A DNA stretch of 34,300 bases from Patescibacteria group bacterium (GTDB lineage: Bacteria; Patescibacteriota; Gracilibacteria; UBA1369; PNNO01): contig JAJRYP010000065.1 of NCBI GenBank assembly GCA_024275695.1, positions 1 to 34,300 of the forward strand, in the 5' to 3' direction. The position numbers and the translations under genes are program-made. Below, one piece after another: positions 8,546 to 17,297 of this stretch. Within the stretch, counting starts at the first letter, position 1; every line of letters starts with the position of its first letter. The notes under the pieces were generated by a model, which did no database searches, was not told the DNA's origin, and saw nothing but the letters and a program-made list of their open reading frames with translations.

Positions 8546-11500
8546 TTAATCATATTTTGAATTTTCGATCTCAGATTATCATTAACATTTATACCAAACG
8601 GCACTTTAATTCTTTTTAGGGAGCCGTTTGTTCGTATATGAATTTCACATTGGGTCTTACCTTTATTTTCTAAAAGAAGATGTTTGATCTTTTCCAGAAT
8701 AGAATGCCCGCAGTTGGAAGGTAGGTTAATAATAAACGGATCATTGTCGTTTCCGGAAGAATCAATCATTTCGTTTGCTGCTTTTTTTTCGGGTTCTTGT
8801 TCGGAAAAATCCGGAGAAACATGCACAATTATTTCATTAGGGTCATACATGCCGTTTTTTTTGGCATTTTCTATCATAGTTTCAAGCGAAACCGCTTTTG
8901 CTTCTTCGCAAATAAGTTGAACCTGGCCTCGTCTATCATCAAGTTTACCTGTCATGATAACCGTTTCATCCTCACCAAACAGATGTCCGAATTGTTGATA
9001 ACTTTTTGGAAAGACGATAACATTCAATTTTCCGGTTGGATCTTCAACAACAAAAGAAGCCATATATGCTCCGCTTTTTGTGAAAATTTTTCTATATTGC
9101 GTGATGAGACCGCCGATCGTAACTTTTTTCCCGAGATTTTTTCGAGTTAAATTCTTTATTAGATGAGCTTTTTTAGCTATATATTTTGTTAAACCCTGTA
9201 AAGGATGACTTGACACATATAACCCCAAATATTCTTTTTCCCATTTTAGTTTTTCCATATTTGTGGCGGGCGTAACATTCTTTAATTGAAAAGACGTTTG
9301 TGATTCTTCTTCTTCCTCATTATCGAGCATTCCGAAAATATCGGTTTGTCCTTCGGCTTTGGTTTTATGATGATATTTTGCATACATGCATATTTCTTCC
9401 GTGCTGTCCGCAATTTGTTTGCGTTCGCCAAATTCATCCAGTGCTCCGCTGTAGGCCAAAGCTTCAATAGTTTTTTTATTGAGAACTTTTTGGGGAACAC
9501 GATCTATAAAATCTTCAAGATTTTTAAAAGGTACATCTTTTCTGGCCTCGATTATTTCTTGAGAAGGCGCATCTCCAATGCCTTTAATTGCGGCTAAACC
9601 AAAACGAATTTTATTGTCATCGACATATGTGAAGTTTCTAAAAGATTCGTTTATGGAGGGTGGAAGAACTTTTATGCCCATTTGTTCGCATTCAATTATT
9701 TCAAGGACGATTTTATCTGTATTGCCATAATCGCAACTCATTAATGCCGCCATAAATTCAGTCGGATAATTTGCTTTTAAATAAGCGGTTTTATAAGAGA
9801 TCATCGCATATGAAGTCGCGTGAGCTTTATTAAATCCGTAACCTGCGAACGGTTCGATAACTTTTTCAAAAACTTCATTTGCGAAGCTTTCTTTGTGACC
9901 TTGTTTTATTGCACCTTCCGCAAATTTTTTCTGTTGTTCTTGTAAAAGTTTTGGAATCTTTTTACCTACAGCCTTTCTTAAAATATCGGCTTCACCAAGT
10001 GAAAATCCTGCAAAATCTCTTGCGATTTGAAGAATTTGTTCCTGATAAATGGCGACACCGTTTGTTTCTTTAAGAATTTCTTCAAACGAAGGATGGAGAT
10101 ATTTGATTTTTTTCGGATTGTGGGCGCCTTTAATATAACTTGGAATCCATTCCATCGGTCCGGGTCTGTACAGCGATATCATAGCAATAATATCTTCCAA
10201 TTTATTTGGCTTTAATTGTTTCAAATATCTTTTCATACCGGCGGATTCCAACTGAAACACTCCGGAAGTATCTCCCGCCTTAAATAAATCATATGCCTTT
10301 TTGTCATCTAAAGGGATTTTTGAAAGATCTATATAAGCGCCTTTAGTTCGTTTGATGATTTTAATGGCTGTTTCAAGAAGAGTAAGATTTTTAAGACCGA
10401 GAAAATCCATTTTAAGAAGACCGATGTCTTCAATCGGTTTCATTGAATACTGAGTGATTATCGCGTCGTTATCGGCGGGGGAACGTTGAAGCGGAGTGTT
10501 TTCTATTAAAGGTTTTTCGGAAATTACTACCGCACACGCGTGAGTTCCGGCATGACGAACCGTCCCATCAAGTTTGGCTGCGGTATCAAGCAGTTTTTTT
10601 GCTTCATGATCGCTTTCATACACAGCATTTAAATCGGGATCATTTTGTATGGAATCTTTTAAAGGGGCATGTTTCCCCAAAATAGTCGGTGGTACAAGTT
10701 TCGCTATTCTATCAACTTCAGCATATGGGAAACCAAGTCCGCGACCGGTATCGCGTACAACGGCCTTTGCAGTCATTGTTCCAAAAGTAATAATTTGAGC
10801 TACATTTTGACGACCATACTTTTCGACAACGTAATCAAGAACTTCGTAACGACGACTGTCAGCGAAATCTATATCAATATCGGGCATTGATACCCGAGCC
10901 GGATTTAAAAATCGCTCAAACAGTAATCCGTATTTAAGAGGATCGATTTCAGTTATATTTAAGCTGTAAGCGATAATGGCACCGGCTGCGGATCCGCGCC
11001 CCGGCCCTACCAAAATTCCATTATCTTTCGCATATTTAACAAAATCGTGAACTATAAGAAAATATGTATTAAAGCCCATGTCGTTTACCATCTTAAGTTC
11101 ATATTCCAGTCTTTCCATAGCCTTGGGCAGTTCTTTCTCGGAATACTTTTCTTTTAAACCTTCTTCGCAAAGTTGTCGCAAATATTCTCTTGGGGATTCA
11201 TTTTGAGGAGTTTTGAATGTTGGAAGCAGATTTTGCCCGAATTTTAGTTCCAGATTACATTGGTCGGCAATTTGGAGTGTGTTTGAGATAGCTTCGGGTG
11301 TATCTTTAAAAACATCTTTCATTTCTTCGGGAGAACGAAGACTGTAGTTACCTTCGTATCTCATTCTATCAGTATCTTGAACGGTTTTTCCTGTTTGAAT
11401 GCAAAGCAGGACATCGTGGACTTCTTTATCTTCCATTGAAACATAATGCGCGTCGTTTGTAGCAATTAAAGGAGCATTGCATGTTTTGGAGAGTTCTTTT

Positions 11501-12069
11501 AGCGCACGATTTACAATCATCTGATTTTCTATTTCAGGATGATCTTGCATTTCCAAATAAAAATTTTCCCGGCCAAATATATTTTGATACTCTTTTATGG
11601 CCTTTACCGCCTCTTCTTGATTTTGTTGAATAATTAATCTTGGAATATGGCCCGCCAAGCATGCGGTACTGGCAATCAAACCTTTATTATGTGCCTTAAG
11701 AAGGCCCAAATCGATTCTCGGTTTATAATAGAACCCTTCCAAATGACCTTTACTTACTAATTCCAGAAGATTTTTATATCCCCGGTTATCTTTTGCTAAA
11801 AGAATCAAATGATACGGCTTATTTTCGGGACCCGGAGTTTTATCAAAACGAGATTTGGGTGCAACGTACACCTCGCAACCTATAATTGGCTTAATATTTT
11901 CTTTTAAAGCCGCTTTGTAAAATTCTATAGCGCCATAAAGCACCCCGTGATCAGTCAAAGCAACAGCGGGTGATCCATGTCGTTTTGCTGTTTTTACTAT
12001 ATCTTTAGGCTTTCCAAGTCCGTCTAAAAGACTGTAATGACTATGGACGTGCGTATGTACAAATGACAT
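8542..12069 (-). CDS. dnaE: DNA polymerase III subunit alpha (replicative polymerase)
   Basis: A 1175-residue DnaE with the standard order. The PHP domain (1-about 215) keeps the metal-binding motifs HTHVHSHYS (6-13), TDHG (39-42), GCEVY (64-68) and NDAHY (205-209). The polymerase core carries the catalytic PDIDIDFAD motif at 396-404, GPGRGSAAG at 355-363 and KMDFLGLKNL. Then come the HhH region and a C-terminal OB fold (GGLITQYRKIFTKSG, VVEDPTGKLNV). An intact PHP site suggests possible PHP-based proofreading, as in some DnaE proteins, but this is inference. A TATAAT box lies about 95 nt upstream (12167-12162), with no good -35. Confidence 0.97.
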   Translation of the reverse strand: MSFVHTHVHSHYSLLDGLGKPKDIVKTAKRHGSPAVALTDHGVLYGAIEFYKAALKENIKPIIGCEVYVAPKSRFDKTPGPENKPYHLILLAKDNRGYKNLLELVSKGHLEGFYYKPRIDLGLLKAHNKGLIASTACLAGHIPRLIIQQNQEEAVKAIKEYQNIFGRENFYLEMQDHPEIENQMIVNRALKELSKTCNAPLIATNDAHYVSMEDKEVHDVLLCIQTGKTVQDTDRMRYEGNYSLRSPEEMKDVFKDTPEAISNTLQIADQCNLELKFGQNLLPTFKTPQNESPREYLRQLCEEGLKEKYSEKELPKAMERLEYELKMVNDMGFNTYFLIVHDFVKYAKDNGILVGPGRGSAAGAIIAYSLNITEIDPLKYGLLFERFLNPARVSMPDIDIDFADSRRYEVLDYVVEKYGRQNVAQIITFGTMTAKAVVRDTGRGLGFPYAEVDRIAKLVPPTILGKHAPLKDSIQNDPDLNAVYESDHEAKKLLDTAAKLDGTVRHAGTHACAVVISEKPLIENTPLQRSPADNDAIITQYSMKPIEDIGLLKMDFLGLKNLTLLETAIKIIKRTKGAYIDLSKIPLDDKKAYDLFKAGDTSGVFQLESAGMKRYLKQLKPNKLEDIIAMISLYRPGPMEWIPSYIKGAHNPKKIKYLHPSFEEILKETNGVAIYQEQILQIARDFAGFSLGEADILRKAVGKKIPKLLQEQQKKFAEGAIKQGHKESFANEVFEKVIEPFAGYGFNKAHATSYAMISYKTAYLKANYPTEFMAALMSCDYGNTDKIVLEIIECEQMGIKVLPPSINESFRNFTYVDDNKIRFGLAAIKGIGDAPSQEIIEARKDVPFKNLEDFIDRVPQKVLNKKTIEALAYSGALDEFGERKQIADSTEEICMYAKYHHKTKAEGQTDIFGMLDNEEEEESQTSFQLKNVTPATNMEKLKWEKEYLGLYVSSHPLQGLTKYIAKKAHLIKNLTRKNLGKKVTIGGLITQYRKIFTKSGAYMASFVVEDPTGKLNVIVFPKSYQQFGHLFGEDETVIMTGKLDDRRGQVQLICEEAKAVSLETMIENAKKNGMYDPNEIIVHVSPDFSEQEPEKKAANEMIDSSGNDNDPFIINLPSNCGHSILEKIKHLLLENKGKTQCEIHIRTNGSLKRIKVPFGINVNDNLRSKIQNMIN

Positions 12070-12239
12070 TCAACAAAAAAGTTAGGCTTTTAAAGTTCTG
12101 TTGGGCAAATTTGATAATAGCTGCTCTTGGTTTTTTTTACAATTTTAAAAATTTCTAAAATTATTATAAAAACTTCTTAGCAAATATCATTTGAACTAAT
12201 ATTATTTTATTATATTTAATTATTCTCTAAAATAATAAA

Positions 12240-12644
12240 ATGCCATTAGAATGGACAAAAGAATATAGCGTTAATGTTCAAGAAATAGATGAACAGCATA
12301 AAGAATTTATAGATTTGATAAATCGCTTAAGCAAAGGAATAAAAGAAATGGCATCCAAAAACGATCTTGGAAATATTTTGAATAAGCTGGATCATTACGC
12401 TAAAACTCATTTTGCTACGGAAGAGAAATATTTTAAGAAGTTTGATTATCCCGATAAAGACAAACATATAGTTCAACATAGGAGATTTTCAGACAAGATC
12501 AAAGACTATAAAAGCAGATATAAAGGTGATAAAGTTGCAATTTCCTTTGAAGTTATTGATTTTCTCGAAGATTGGCTTGTTGATCATTTGTTAAACGAAG
12601 ACCAAAAATATTCCGGCTTTTTTAATGAACACGGCTTGTTTTAA
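12240..12644 (+). CDS. Bacteriohemerythrin (O2-binding di-iron protein)
   Basis: A 134-residue stand-alone hemerythrin with all seven iron ligands in place: H20 (EQHKEF), H57 and E61 (HFATEE), H76 and H80 (HIVQH), H116 and D121 (DHLLNED). The length is typical of single-domain bacteriohemerythrins, which bind O2 reversibly for storage, sensing or detoxification. No fused signalling domain is present. It is divergent from dnaE across a 170-nt A/T-rich gap and has no clear Shine-Dalgarno. The gene is monocistronic, since tRNA-Leu follows on the other strand. Confidence 0.93.
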   Translation: MPLEWTKEYSVNVQEIDEQHKEFIDLINRLSKGIKEMASKNDLGNILNKLDHYAKTHFATEEKYFKKFDYPDKDKHIVQHRRFSDKIKDYKSRYKGDKVAISFEVIDFLEDWLVDHLLNEDQKYSGFFNEHGLF

Positions 12645-12726
12645 AAACGCTTATCCAACTTTTAAATATTCACCTCGCCTTTCATTGCTCGGTTGTATAT
12701 TTAAGGAACTCAATCAATTTCAACTG

Positions 12727-12811
12727 TGGTGCCGGGGAGAGGACTCGAACCTCCACGGGTTGCCCCACTAGTTCCTAAGACTAGCGTGTCTACCAATTCC
12801 ACCACCCCGGC
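12727..12811 (-). tRNA. tRNA-Leu (UAG)
   Basis: On the minus strand a full class II tRNA is seen. The acceptor GCCGGGG pairs with CCCCGGC. The anticodon loop CTTAGGA (anticodon UAG) sits between CTAGT and ACTAG. There is a long variable arm (GGGGCAACCC) and a T-arm with TTCGAGT. The 3' CCA is encoded (12729-12727). Confidence 0.96.
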
Positions 12812-12931
12812 GTGTCAAAGTACATAGAAATTAACAAAATAGATGTCTTGAGTCAATATCATCTAAGAATAGCTTTAAAAGGCTTGCAAATAGCAAAAAA
12901 CTTAAATGTTGGAAATGTAGCGAAAAAACAT

Positions 12932-12960
12932 TTGACAAATATGAAAATGTGAATTACCAT
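12932..12960 (+). promoter_or_regulatory. Candidate upstream promoter for the sigma4-HARE gene
   Basis: TTGACA (12932-12937), a 17-base spacer, then TACCAT (12955-12960). Inverted ACATTT/AAATGT arms overlap it. It would leave a leader of about 120 nt before 13087. The -10 is weak. Confidence 0.35.
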
Positions 12961-13023
12961 TTGTGACCTCTCGAGGCAATTAGTTCTTTTAAAATAATTT
13001 TGCAACATAATCAATTTTCTTGC

Positions 13024-13052
13024 TTGACATATTATTTTATAACTAATATCGT
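13024..13052 (+). promoter_or_regulatory. Candidate proximal promoter for the sigma4-HARE gene
   Basis: TTGACA (13024-13029), 17 bases, then TATCGT (13047-13052), about 30 nt before the ATG. A TAATAT at 13044 is an alternative -10 but gives only 14-base spacing. Confidence 0.4.
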
Positions 13053-13086
13053 AAAAACACTTAAAAACTCTTATCCTTAAATAACT

Positions 13087-14181
13087 ATGAATACAACTGC
13101 ATCTAAACAAGGATCACGTAGCGTATCGATACGCAATGTGAACTTGTCTGAAATACTTGAGGATATGTTTATGGTCCTCAGCGATAAAGAGAAAGATGTG
13201 ATAGTTAAGCGTTTTAGTTTAAACAATAAGCCAAAGATGACTTTAGAGAAAATCGGACAAGAATTTTCCGTTACCCGAGAGAGGATAAGACAGATAGAGA
13301 AGATTGCGCTTGGAAAGCTTAAAAGAACGGTAGAGAATACACAATTAAACGAAATAAGCATTCTTGCAAACGAACTTATGCAAAATAAAGGAGGAGTTAG
13401 TACGGAAGAATCCTTAATTGGCGGAATTCTAAATCTTATTGGAAGCACGGAGAAGTTAGACGCTTATATTATTCGTCTGGCTTTAAACATTACTCCCGAA
13501 TTGGAAAAAACAGATAAAAGTAATTTATATTACCCGTTTTGGCGTTTTAATACTCTTCCGGAAAAAGATGTACGAGTAATGATTGATGCCGGAATTTCCA
13601 TTCTCAACAAGAAAGGTGATGTCCTTGACGAACAAACTCTTGCAAAACAACTGGTTGCCGCGGTTGCCTTGAAAGGAATCGAAGCATCTAAAGAAACTGT
13701 TATTTCCGCTCTTGAAGTTGATCGTCGAGTTAAAAGAATGAAAGATGGAAGCTTTGGCCTTATGAGTTGGAGACATATTAATCCGCGAAGTATTAGAGAT
13801 AAGGCGTTTATTGTTCTTAAACAATCAAACGCACCTTTACATTTTATTGAAATTGCAAATAAGATTACCGAATCCGGCTTTGATAAAAAAGTTGTTACTA
13901 CGCAAGCTGTTCACAATGAACTTATCCGATATGATCAGTTCGTATTAGTTGGAAGAGGTCTTTATGCCCTTAAAGAATGGGGTTATAAAAAAGGAACTGT
14001 TGCCGATGTTATTAAGGAACTTCTTGCAAAGAAAAGTCCTTTAAGCAAACAGGAGATTATTCAGGGCGTTCTAAAACAGCGCCAGGTTAAGAAAGGAACA
14101 ATTTCTCTTAATCTTCAGAAAAATCCACACTTTGTTCGTGTCGGTCGCGCAATGTACGCGCTGGATATGAGCAAAAAATAA
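13087..14181 (+). CDS. Sigma region-4 / HARE-HTH transcriptional regulator, paralogue 1
   Basis: A 364-residue protein. Residues 24-84 are a sigma70 region 4-type helix-turn-helix; TLEKIGQEFSVTRERIRQIE keeps the residues that read a -35 box in primary sigma factors. Residues 85-230 are a helical linker of unknown type. Residues 235-300 form a HARE-HTH domain (APLHFIEIANKI, VHNELIRYDQFVLVGRGLYALKEWGY), and 303-362 look like a second winged helix. Sigma region 2 (-10 and core binding) is absent, so it is not a complete sigma factor. It may modulate transcription from the -35 region. Closely similar to the gene at 21602-22669. No Shine-Dalgarno is seen. Confidence 0.8.
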   Translation: MNTTASKQGSRSVSIRNVNLSEILEDMFMVLSDKEKDVIVKRFSLNNKPKMTLEKIGQEFSVTRERIRQIEKIALGKLKRTVENTQLNEISILANELMQNKGGVSTEESLIGGILNLIGSTEKLDAYIIRLALNITPELEKTDKSNLYYPFWRFNTLPEKDVRVMIDAGISILNKKGDVLDEQTLAKQLVAAVALKGIEASKETVISALEVDRRVKRMKDGSFGLMSWRHINPRSIRDKAFIVLKQSNAPLHFIEIANKITESGFDKKVVTTQAVHNELIRYDQFVLVGRGLYALKEWGYKKGTVADVIKELLAKKSPLSKQEIIQGVLKQRQVKKGTISLNLQKNPHFVRVGRAMYALDMSKK

Positions 14182-14193
14182 TTTAATCACGCC

Positions 14194-14514
14194 ATGTCTA
14201 TGGATGATTGCCTTTTTTGTAAAATCATCAATAAAGAAGTAGATAGTGAAATTGTTCATGAAGATGAAATATGTGTGGCTTTCAATGATATCAATCCTAA
14301 AGCGCGTGTACATTTATTAATAGTTCCCAGGAAACATATCGCAAAAATTTCAAATATTGAGGAAGGGGATGAAAAGATCATGGGGCATTTAATAAAAATT
14401 GCCAAAGATCTTGCTGAAAGATTTGAATGCAAAGGGTATCAACTCCTTTTCAATGTAGGACGTGAAGCGGGACAAATCATTTTTCATGTTCACCTTCATT
14501 TGATGGGGAATTAA
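14194..14514 (+). CDS. HIT family nucleotide hydrolase/transferase (histidine triad protein)
   Basis: A 106-residue HIT domain. The N-terminal DCLFCKIINKE is typical of HINT-type proteins, and the catalytic triad HVHLH sits close to the C-terminus. The family hydrolyses purine nucleoside phosphoramidates or adenylates. ATG is at 14194; a second in-frame ATG two codons on (14200) is equally possible. It lies 12 nt after the sigma4-HARE gene, probably in the same transcript, and is convergent with the toxin gene 7 nt away. Confidence 0.92.
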   Translation: MSMDDCLFCKIINKEVDSEIVHEDEICVAFNDINPKARVHLLIVPRKHIAKISNIEEGDEKIMGHLIKIAKDLAERFECKGYQLLFNVGREAGQIIFHVHLHLMGN

Positions 14515-14521
14515 ATCGAGA

Positions 14522-14794
14522 CTAAAACTTATAAATATCTTTTCTGTGTTTTATAGTAAGAATTAATAGGATTTTAATATTCCCTTTTTTATCTAAATCA
14601 AATATAGTTCTGTATTCACCAATTCTAAATCTATATGTCCCAAACTTTGGTTCTTTCAATTTTTTTGCATGAGACAATGGATTTTTTTGTCTTTGATAAA
14701 ATTTTAGTTTATCTAAGATTTTCTTAGCAGTTCTTTTTGATAACGCCGCTAAATCTTTGTAAGCCTTTTTTGTATAAACAAGTTTGTATTCCAT
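14522..14794 (-). CDS. RelE/ParE-family toxin (probable ribosome-dependent mRNA interferase)
   Basis: A 90-residue toxin of RelE type. It shows a basic helical hairpin (LSKRTAKKILDKL), the core strand motif YRFRIGEYRTIFDL, and the C-terminal ILTIKHRKDIYKF that carries the usual catalytic-side basic residues. RelE toxins cut mRNA on the ribosome whereas ParE types target gyrase; the HRKDIY ending fits the RelE branch. The ATG follows the antitoxin stop directly (TAAATG), which indicates translational coupling and antitoxin-first order. Convergent with the HIT gene. Confidence 0.88.
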   Translation of the reverse strand: MEYKLVYTKKAYKDLAALSKRTAKKILDKLKFYQRQKNPLSHAKKLKEPKFGTYRFRIGEYRTIFDLDKKGNIKILLILTIKHRKDIYKF

Positions 14795-15043
14795 TTACAG
14801 TCCTAATTTTCTGTATACTTCATTTTCACTATATACTTCTCCTTTTTTGATTTGTTCCCTGGCTTCTTCAATATCTAACGCAAGATTTTCCAAAATCGCC
14901 TCGTCTTCATCAATGGGGTTGACCTCCAGTATAGGCATTGAATGATACATTACTATATATCTGATTTTTTTGTTTCTTGCCTCTTTCCAGATATTAGTGA
15001 TATTTTGACGAAATTTTTTTATTCCAATAATTTTTGTAGTCAT
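14795..15043 (-). CDS. Phd/YefM-family antitoxin
   Basis: An 82-residue antitoxin. The N-terminal KKFRQNITNIWKEA and IRYIVMYHSMPILEVNP are the DNA-binding Phd/YefM fold. The acidic C-terminal helix (about 48-80) would wrap the toxin. It is immediately upstream of the RelE-like toxin with no gap. Antitoxins of this type usually repress their own promoter; a clear promoter lies 24 nt upstream. Confidence 0.88.
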   Translation of the reverse strand: MTTKIIGIKKFRQNITNIWKEARNKKIRYIVMYHSMPILEVNPIDEDEAILENLALDIEEAREQIKKGEVYSENEVYRKLGL

Positions 15044-15065
15044 AGTGAAAATTTAGTGCTACTTA

Positions 15066-15186
15066 GAGTGTACATTTTTGATTGTAAGATGTCAAAAGGA
15101 AAAAATAGCCTCCCATGGGGGCGGAATTGACTTAATGTTCCAAAATTATTTTGCCCCTTCATTATATGACACGCTCATGTACACTC
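15066..15186. repeat. Two 10-bp inverted copies flanking the TA upstream region
   Basis: GAGTGTACAT at 15066-15075 and its exact reverse complement ATGTACACTC at 15177-15186. The first overlaps the -10 of the TA promoter, so they could be operator half-sites, though they are about 100 bases apart. Confidence 0.4.
15067..15095 (-). promoter_or_regulatory. Promoter of the toxin-antitoxin operon
   Basis: On the minus strand TTGACA (15095-15090), 17 bases, then TACACT (15072-15067). Transcription would begin about 15-20 nt before the antitoxin ATG. Confidence 0.6.
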
Positions 15187-15199
15187 ACGCTTCATAATT

Positions 15200-16183
15200 T
15201 TAAAGTCCGCCAATTTCCAATGATAAATCTATTGATTGGATTTTTTGTGTTAAAGCACCTATGGATAAAATATCTACACCCGTCTTTGCGTAATCTTCGA
15301 TATTTTGTTCGTTGATTCCGCCCGAAGCTTCATACAAACAAATATCATATAGAGATTCTTGCCGAAGTGCGTTTAAAGTCTTTTCGATTTCTTTCGGATT
15401 CATATTATCGAGCATCATAACAACTTCCTTAGGTATAATTTTTTTATTTTGATATTGTGTGATGAGCTTTACCGCTTCAAGTGCGCTCTTTATATCTTCA
15501 ATTTCAATTTCAAAAAATTTATAAGGATGTTTTGGAGGTTTAAAAGAGGTGAAAAGTTTTTTTAAATCGTATTTATAATAGGCAAGATGATTATCTTTAA
15601 TAAGAATTGAGTCCGCGAGATTTAACCTGTGTGTAGCACCGCCTGCGATAGTCACGGCTTTTTTATCGATAAGCCCCCATGTAGTTTTTCGTGTTGGAGC
15701 AACGCATATATTCGATTTTATTTTTTTTGCCTTATCAATAATTTTTTTAGATTCCGTAGCAATACCACACATATGTTGAAGAAGATTCAAAATGCTTCGC
15801 TCAGCCTTTAAAATATCTTTAATGTCGCCTTCTAATTCCATAAGCATATCGTCTTTTTTAAATTCTCTTCCATCTTCAAGACGTTGTGTTAGGTGAATTT
15901 GATTAAGTCGAGGCTTAAAAGCAGGATCGCTTTCCGAAACAAAATAATTGATCTCTTCTCCTCCGGCCATTATCCCGTCCTGATTGGCATATATTCTTGC
16001 CGGGACTTTTTGAGAATTATGAATAAGGCAGTCGCTTGTTATGTCTCCGTGTTCATTTAGATCTTTTTCAAGTTCCAGAAATGTATATCTAAAAACCCAT
16101 TGTTTATAAATAAGATTATTTACTGTTAAAAGATCTTTTTGATTAAATAGTTTTTCTGTTAGTTGAGTGCGATCTTTAATCAT
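15200..16183 (-). CDS. nadC: Nicotinate-nucleotide diphosphorylase (quinolinate phosphoribosyltransferase)
   Basis: NadC converts quinolinate and PRPP to nicotinate mononucleotide in de novo NAD synthesis. Visible motifs are GDITSDCLI near the N-terminus, TRKTTWGL (substrate-binding T-R-K-T), AGGATHRLNLADSILIKDNH, EIEIEDIKSAL, MLDNM and the C-terminal EASGGIN / GVDILSIGALT. The ATG at 16183 gives 327 residues; a TTG six codons earlier (16201) is possible but less likely. nadA is divergent, with its ATG only 37 bp away, so the two share a very compact control region. Confidence 0.93.
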   Translation of the reverse strand: MIKDRTQLTEKLFNQKDLLTVNNLIYKQWVFRYTFLELEKDLNEHGDITSDCLIHNSQKVPARIYANQDGIMAGGEEINYFVSESDPAFKPRLNQIHLTQRLEDGREFKKDDMLMELEGDIKDILKAERSILNLLQHMCGIATESKKIIDKAKKIKSNICVAPTRKTTWGLIDKKAVTIAGGATHRLNLADSILIKDNHLAYYKYDLKKLFTSFKPPKHPYKFFEIEIEDIKSALEAVKLITQYQNKKIIPKEVVMMLDNMNPKEIEKTLNALRQESLYDICLYEASGGINEQNIEDYAKTGVDILSIGALTQKIQSIDLSLEIGGL

Positions 16184-16220
16184 GCTAATATTGGTTCCCA
16201 AGCTACATTATTTTTATATC

Positions 16221-17297
16221 ATGCTTTCTGAAAAGTATAAAGTTCTATCGGATCCGGAATGTATGCCTTTAATTGAACAGGCTAAGAAAAAACTCGGAGA
16301 CAAGATTTTTATACTCGGCCATCATTATCAGCGTGATGAGGTTATTCAGTTTGTAGATGCGGTAGGGGATTCGTTGATGCTTTCACAAACTGCCGCGAAA
16401 ACCAAGAGTAAATACATTATTTTTTGCGGAGTGACTTTTATGGCTGAAACAGCCGATATTATAACCGGCGACGATAAGATTGTTCTGCATCCGGATCTTT
16501 CCGCAGGATGCCCCATGGCTGACATGGCTCCGGCAAGTCAGATTCGCAGAGCGTGGAAAGAACTTGAAAAAGTTATTGGAGATACATCAAATGTAGTCCC
16601 TGTTACATATATAAATAGTTACGCGGAAACGAAAGCCTTTTGCGGAGAGCGAGGCGGCGTTGTTTGTACATCATCCAACGCTGATAAAATATTGAAATGG
16701 GCTCTTTCCCAAAATAAAAAAGTTTTCTTTTTCCCGGATCAACATCTTGGAAGAAATACGGCACATAGACTCTCAATTACAAATGATCAAATGGTTTTAT
16801 GGGAACGCGAAAAAGAAAACGGAGGATTAAGTGAAGATAAAATCAAATCGGCTAAAATATATTTATGGAACGGATGTTGTCCGGTTCACGAACGATTTAA
16901 ATATGACGACTTGAAAACGATTAGAAAACGCGATCCTGAAATAAAAATACTTGTTCATCCCGAAGTCCCGGAAGAACTTGCTAATTATGCAGATTACATG
17001 GGGTCAACTCAGTATATTGTTAATAAAATCGAACAAGCGCCAAAGGGGTCTAAATGGGCAATTGGAACAGAAATTCATCTGGTATCGCGGCTTGCAAAAA
17101 ATCATCCGGATAAAAAAATAATTTTGCTTGGAACACCAATTTGTATGTGCTCGATGATGGATAGAATTTCTCCCCAGTACTTGTTGTGGACATTGGAGAG
17201 TCTTGTAAATGACAAAGTCATAAATGTTGTGAAAGTTCCGGAGAATATAACACAAAACGCAATCAAAGCTTTAGATAGAATGTTTGAATTAACCTAG
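16221..17297 (+). CDS. nadA: Quinolinate synthase (4Fe-4S enzyme)
   Basis: NadA condenses iminoaspartate with dihydroxyacetone phosphate to quinolinate. From the ATG at 16221 it is 358 residues, a normal length; an upstream in-frame start at 16167 would only add a non-family N-terminus inside nadC. The likely cluster cysteines are C97 (SAGCPMADM), C220 (GCCPVHERF) and one of C308/C310 (CMCSMM). Other motifs are GHHYQRDE, FCGVTFMAETADI, PDQHLGRNTA and GTEIHLVSRL. The gene that makes iminoaspartate (nadB or aspartate dehydrogenase) is not in the window. The stop overlaps the convergent hypothetical gene by 4 nt. Confidence 0.95.
   Translation: MLSEKYKVLSDPECMPLIEQAKKKLGDKIFILGHHYQRDEVIQFVDAVGDSLMLSQTAAKTKSKYIIFCGVTFMAETADIITGDDKIVLHPDLSAGCPMADMAPASQIRRAWKELEKVIGDTSNVVPVTYINSYAETKAFCGERGGVVCTSSNADKILKWALSQNKKVFFFPDQHLGRNTAHRLSITNDQMVLWEREKENGGLSEDKIKSAKIYLWNGCCPVHERFKYDDLKTIRKRDPEIKILVHPEVPEELANYADYMGSTQYIVNKIEQAPKGSKWAIGTEIHLVSRLAKNHPDKKIILLGTPICMCSMMDRISPQYLLWTLESLVNDKVINVVKVPENITQNAIKALDRMFELT

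Noticed and set aside
12662..12704. 8-bp A/T inverted repeat (TTAAATAT/ATATTTAA) after hemerythrin
   Set aside because: Only A/T pairs, a 27-base loop and no T-run; expected by chance in this composition.
15104..15124. GC-rich near-palindrome around CCCATGGGG
   Set aside because: Imperfect, no T-run and not placed after a gene end in the right direction; not called as terminator.
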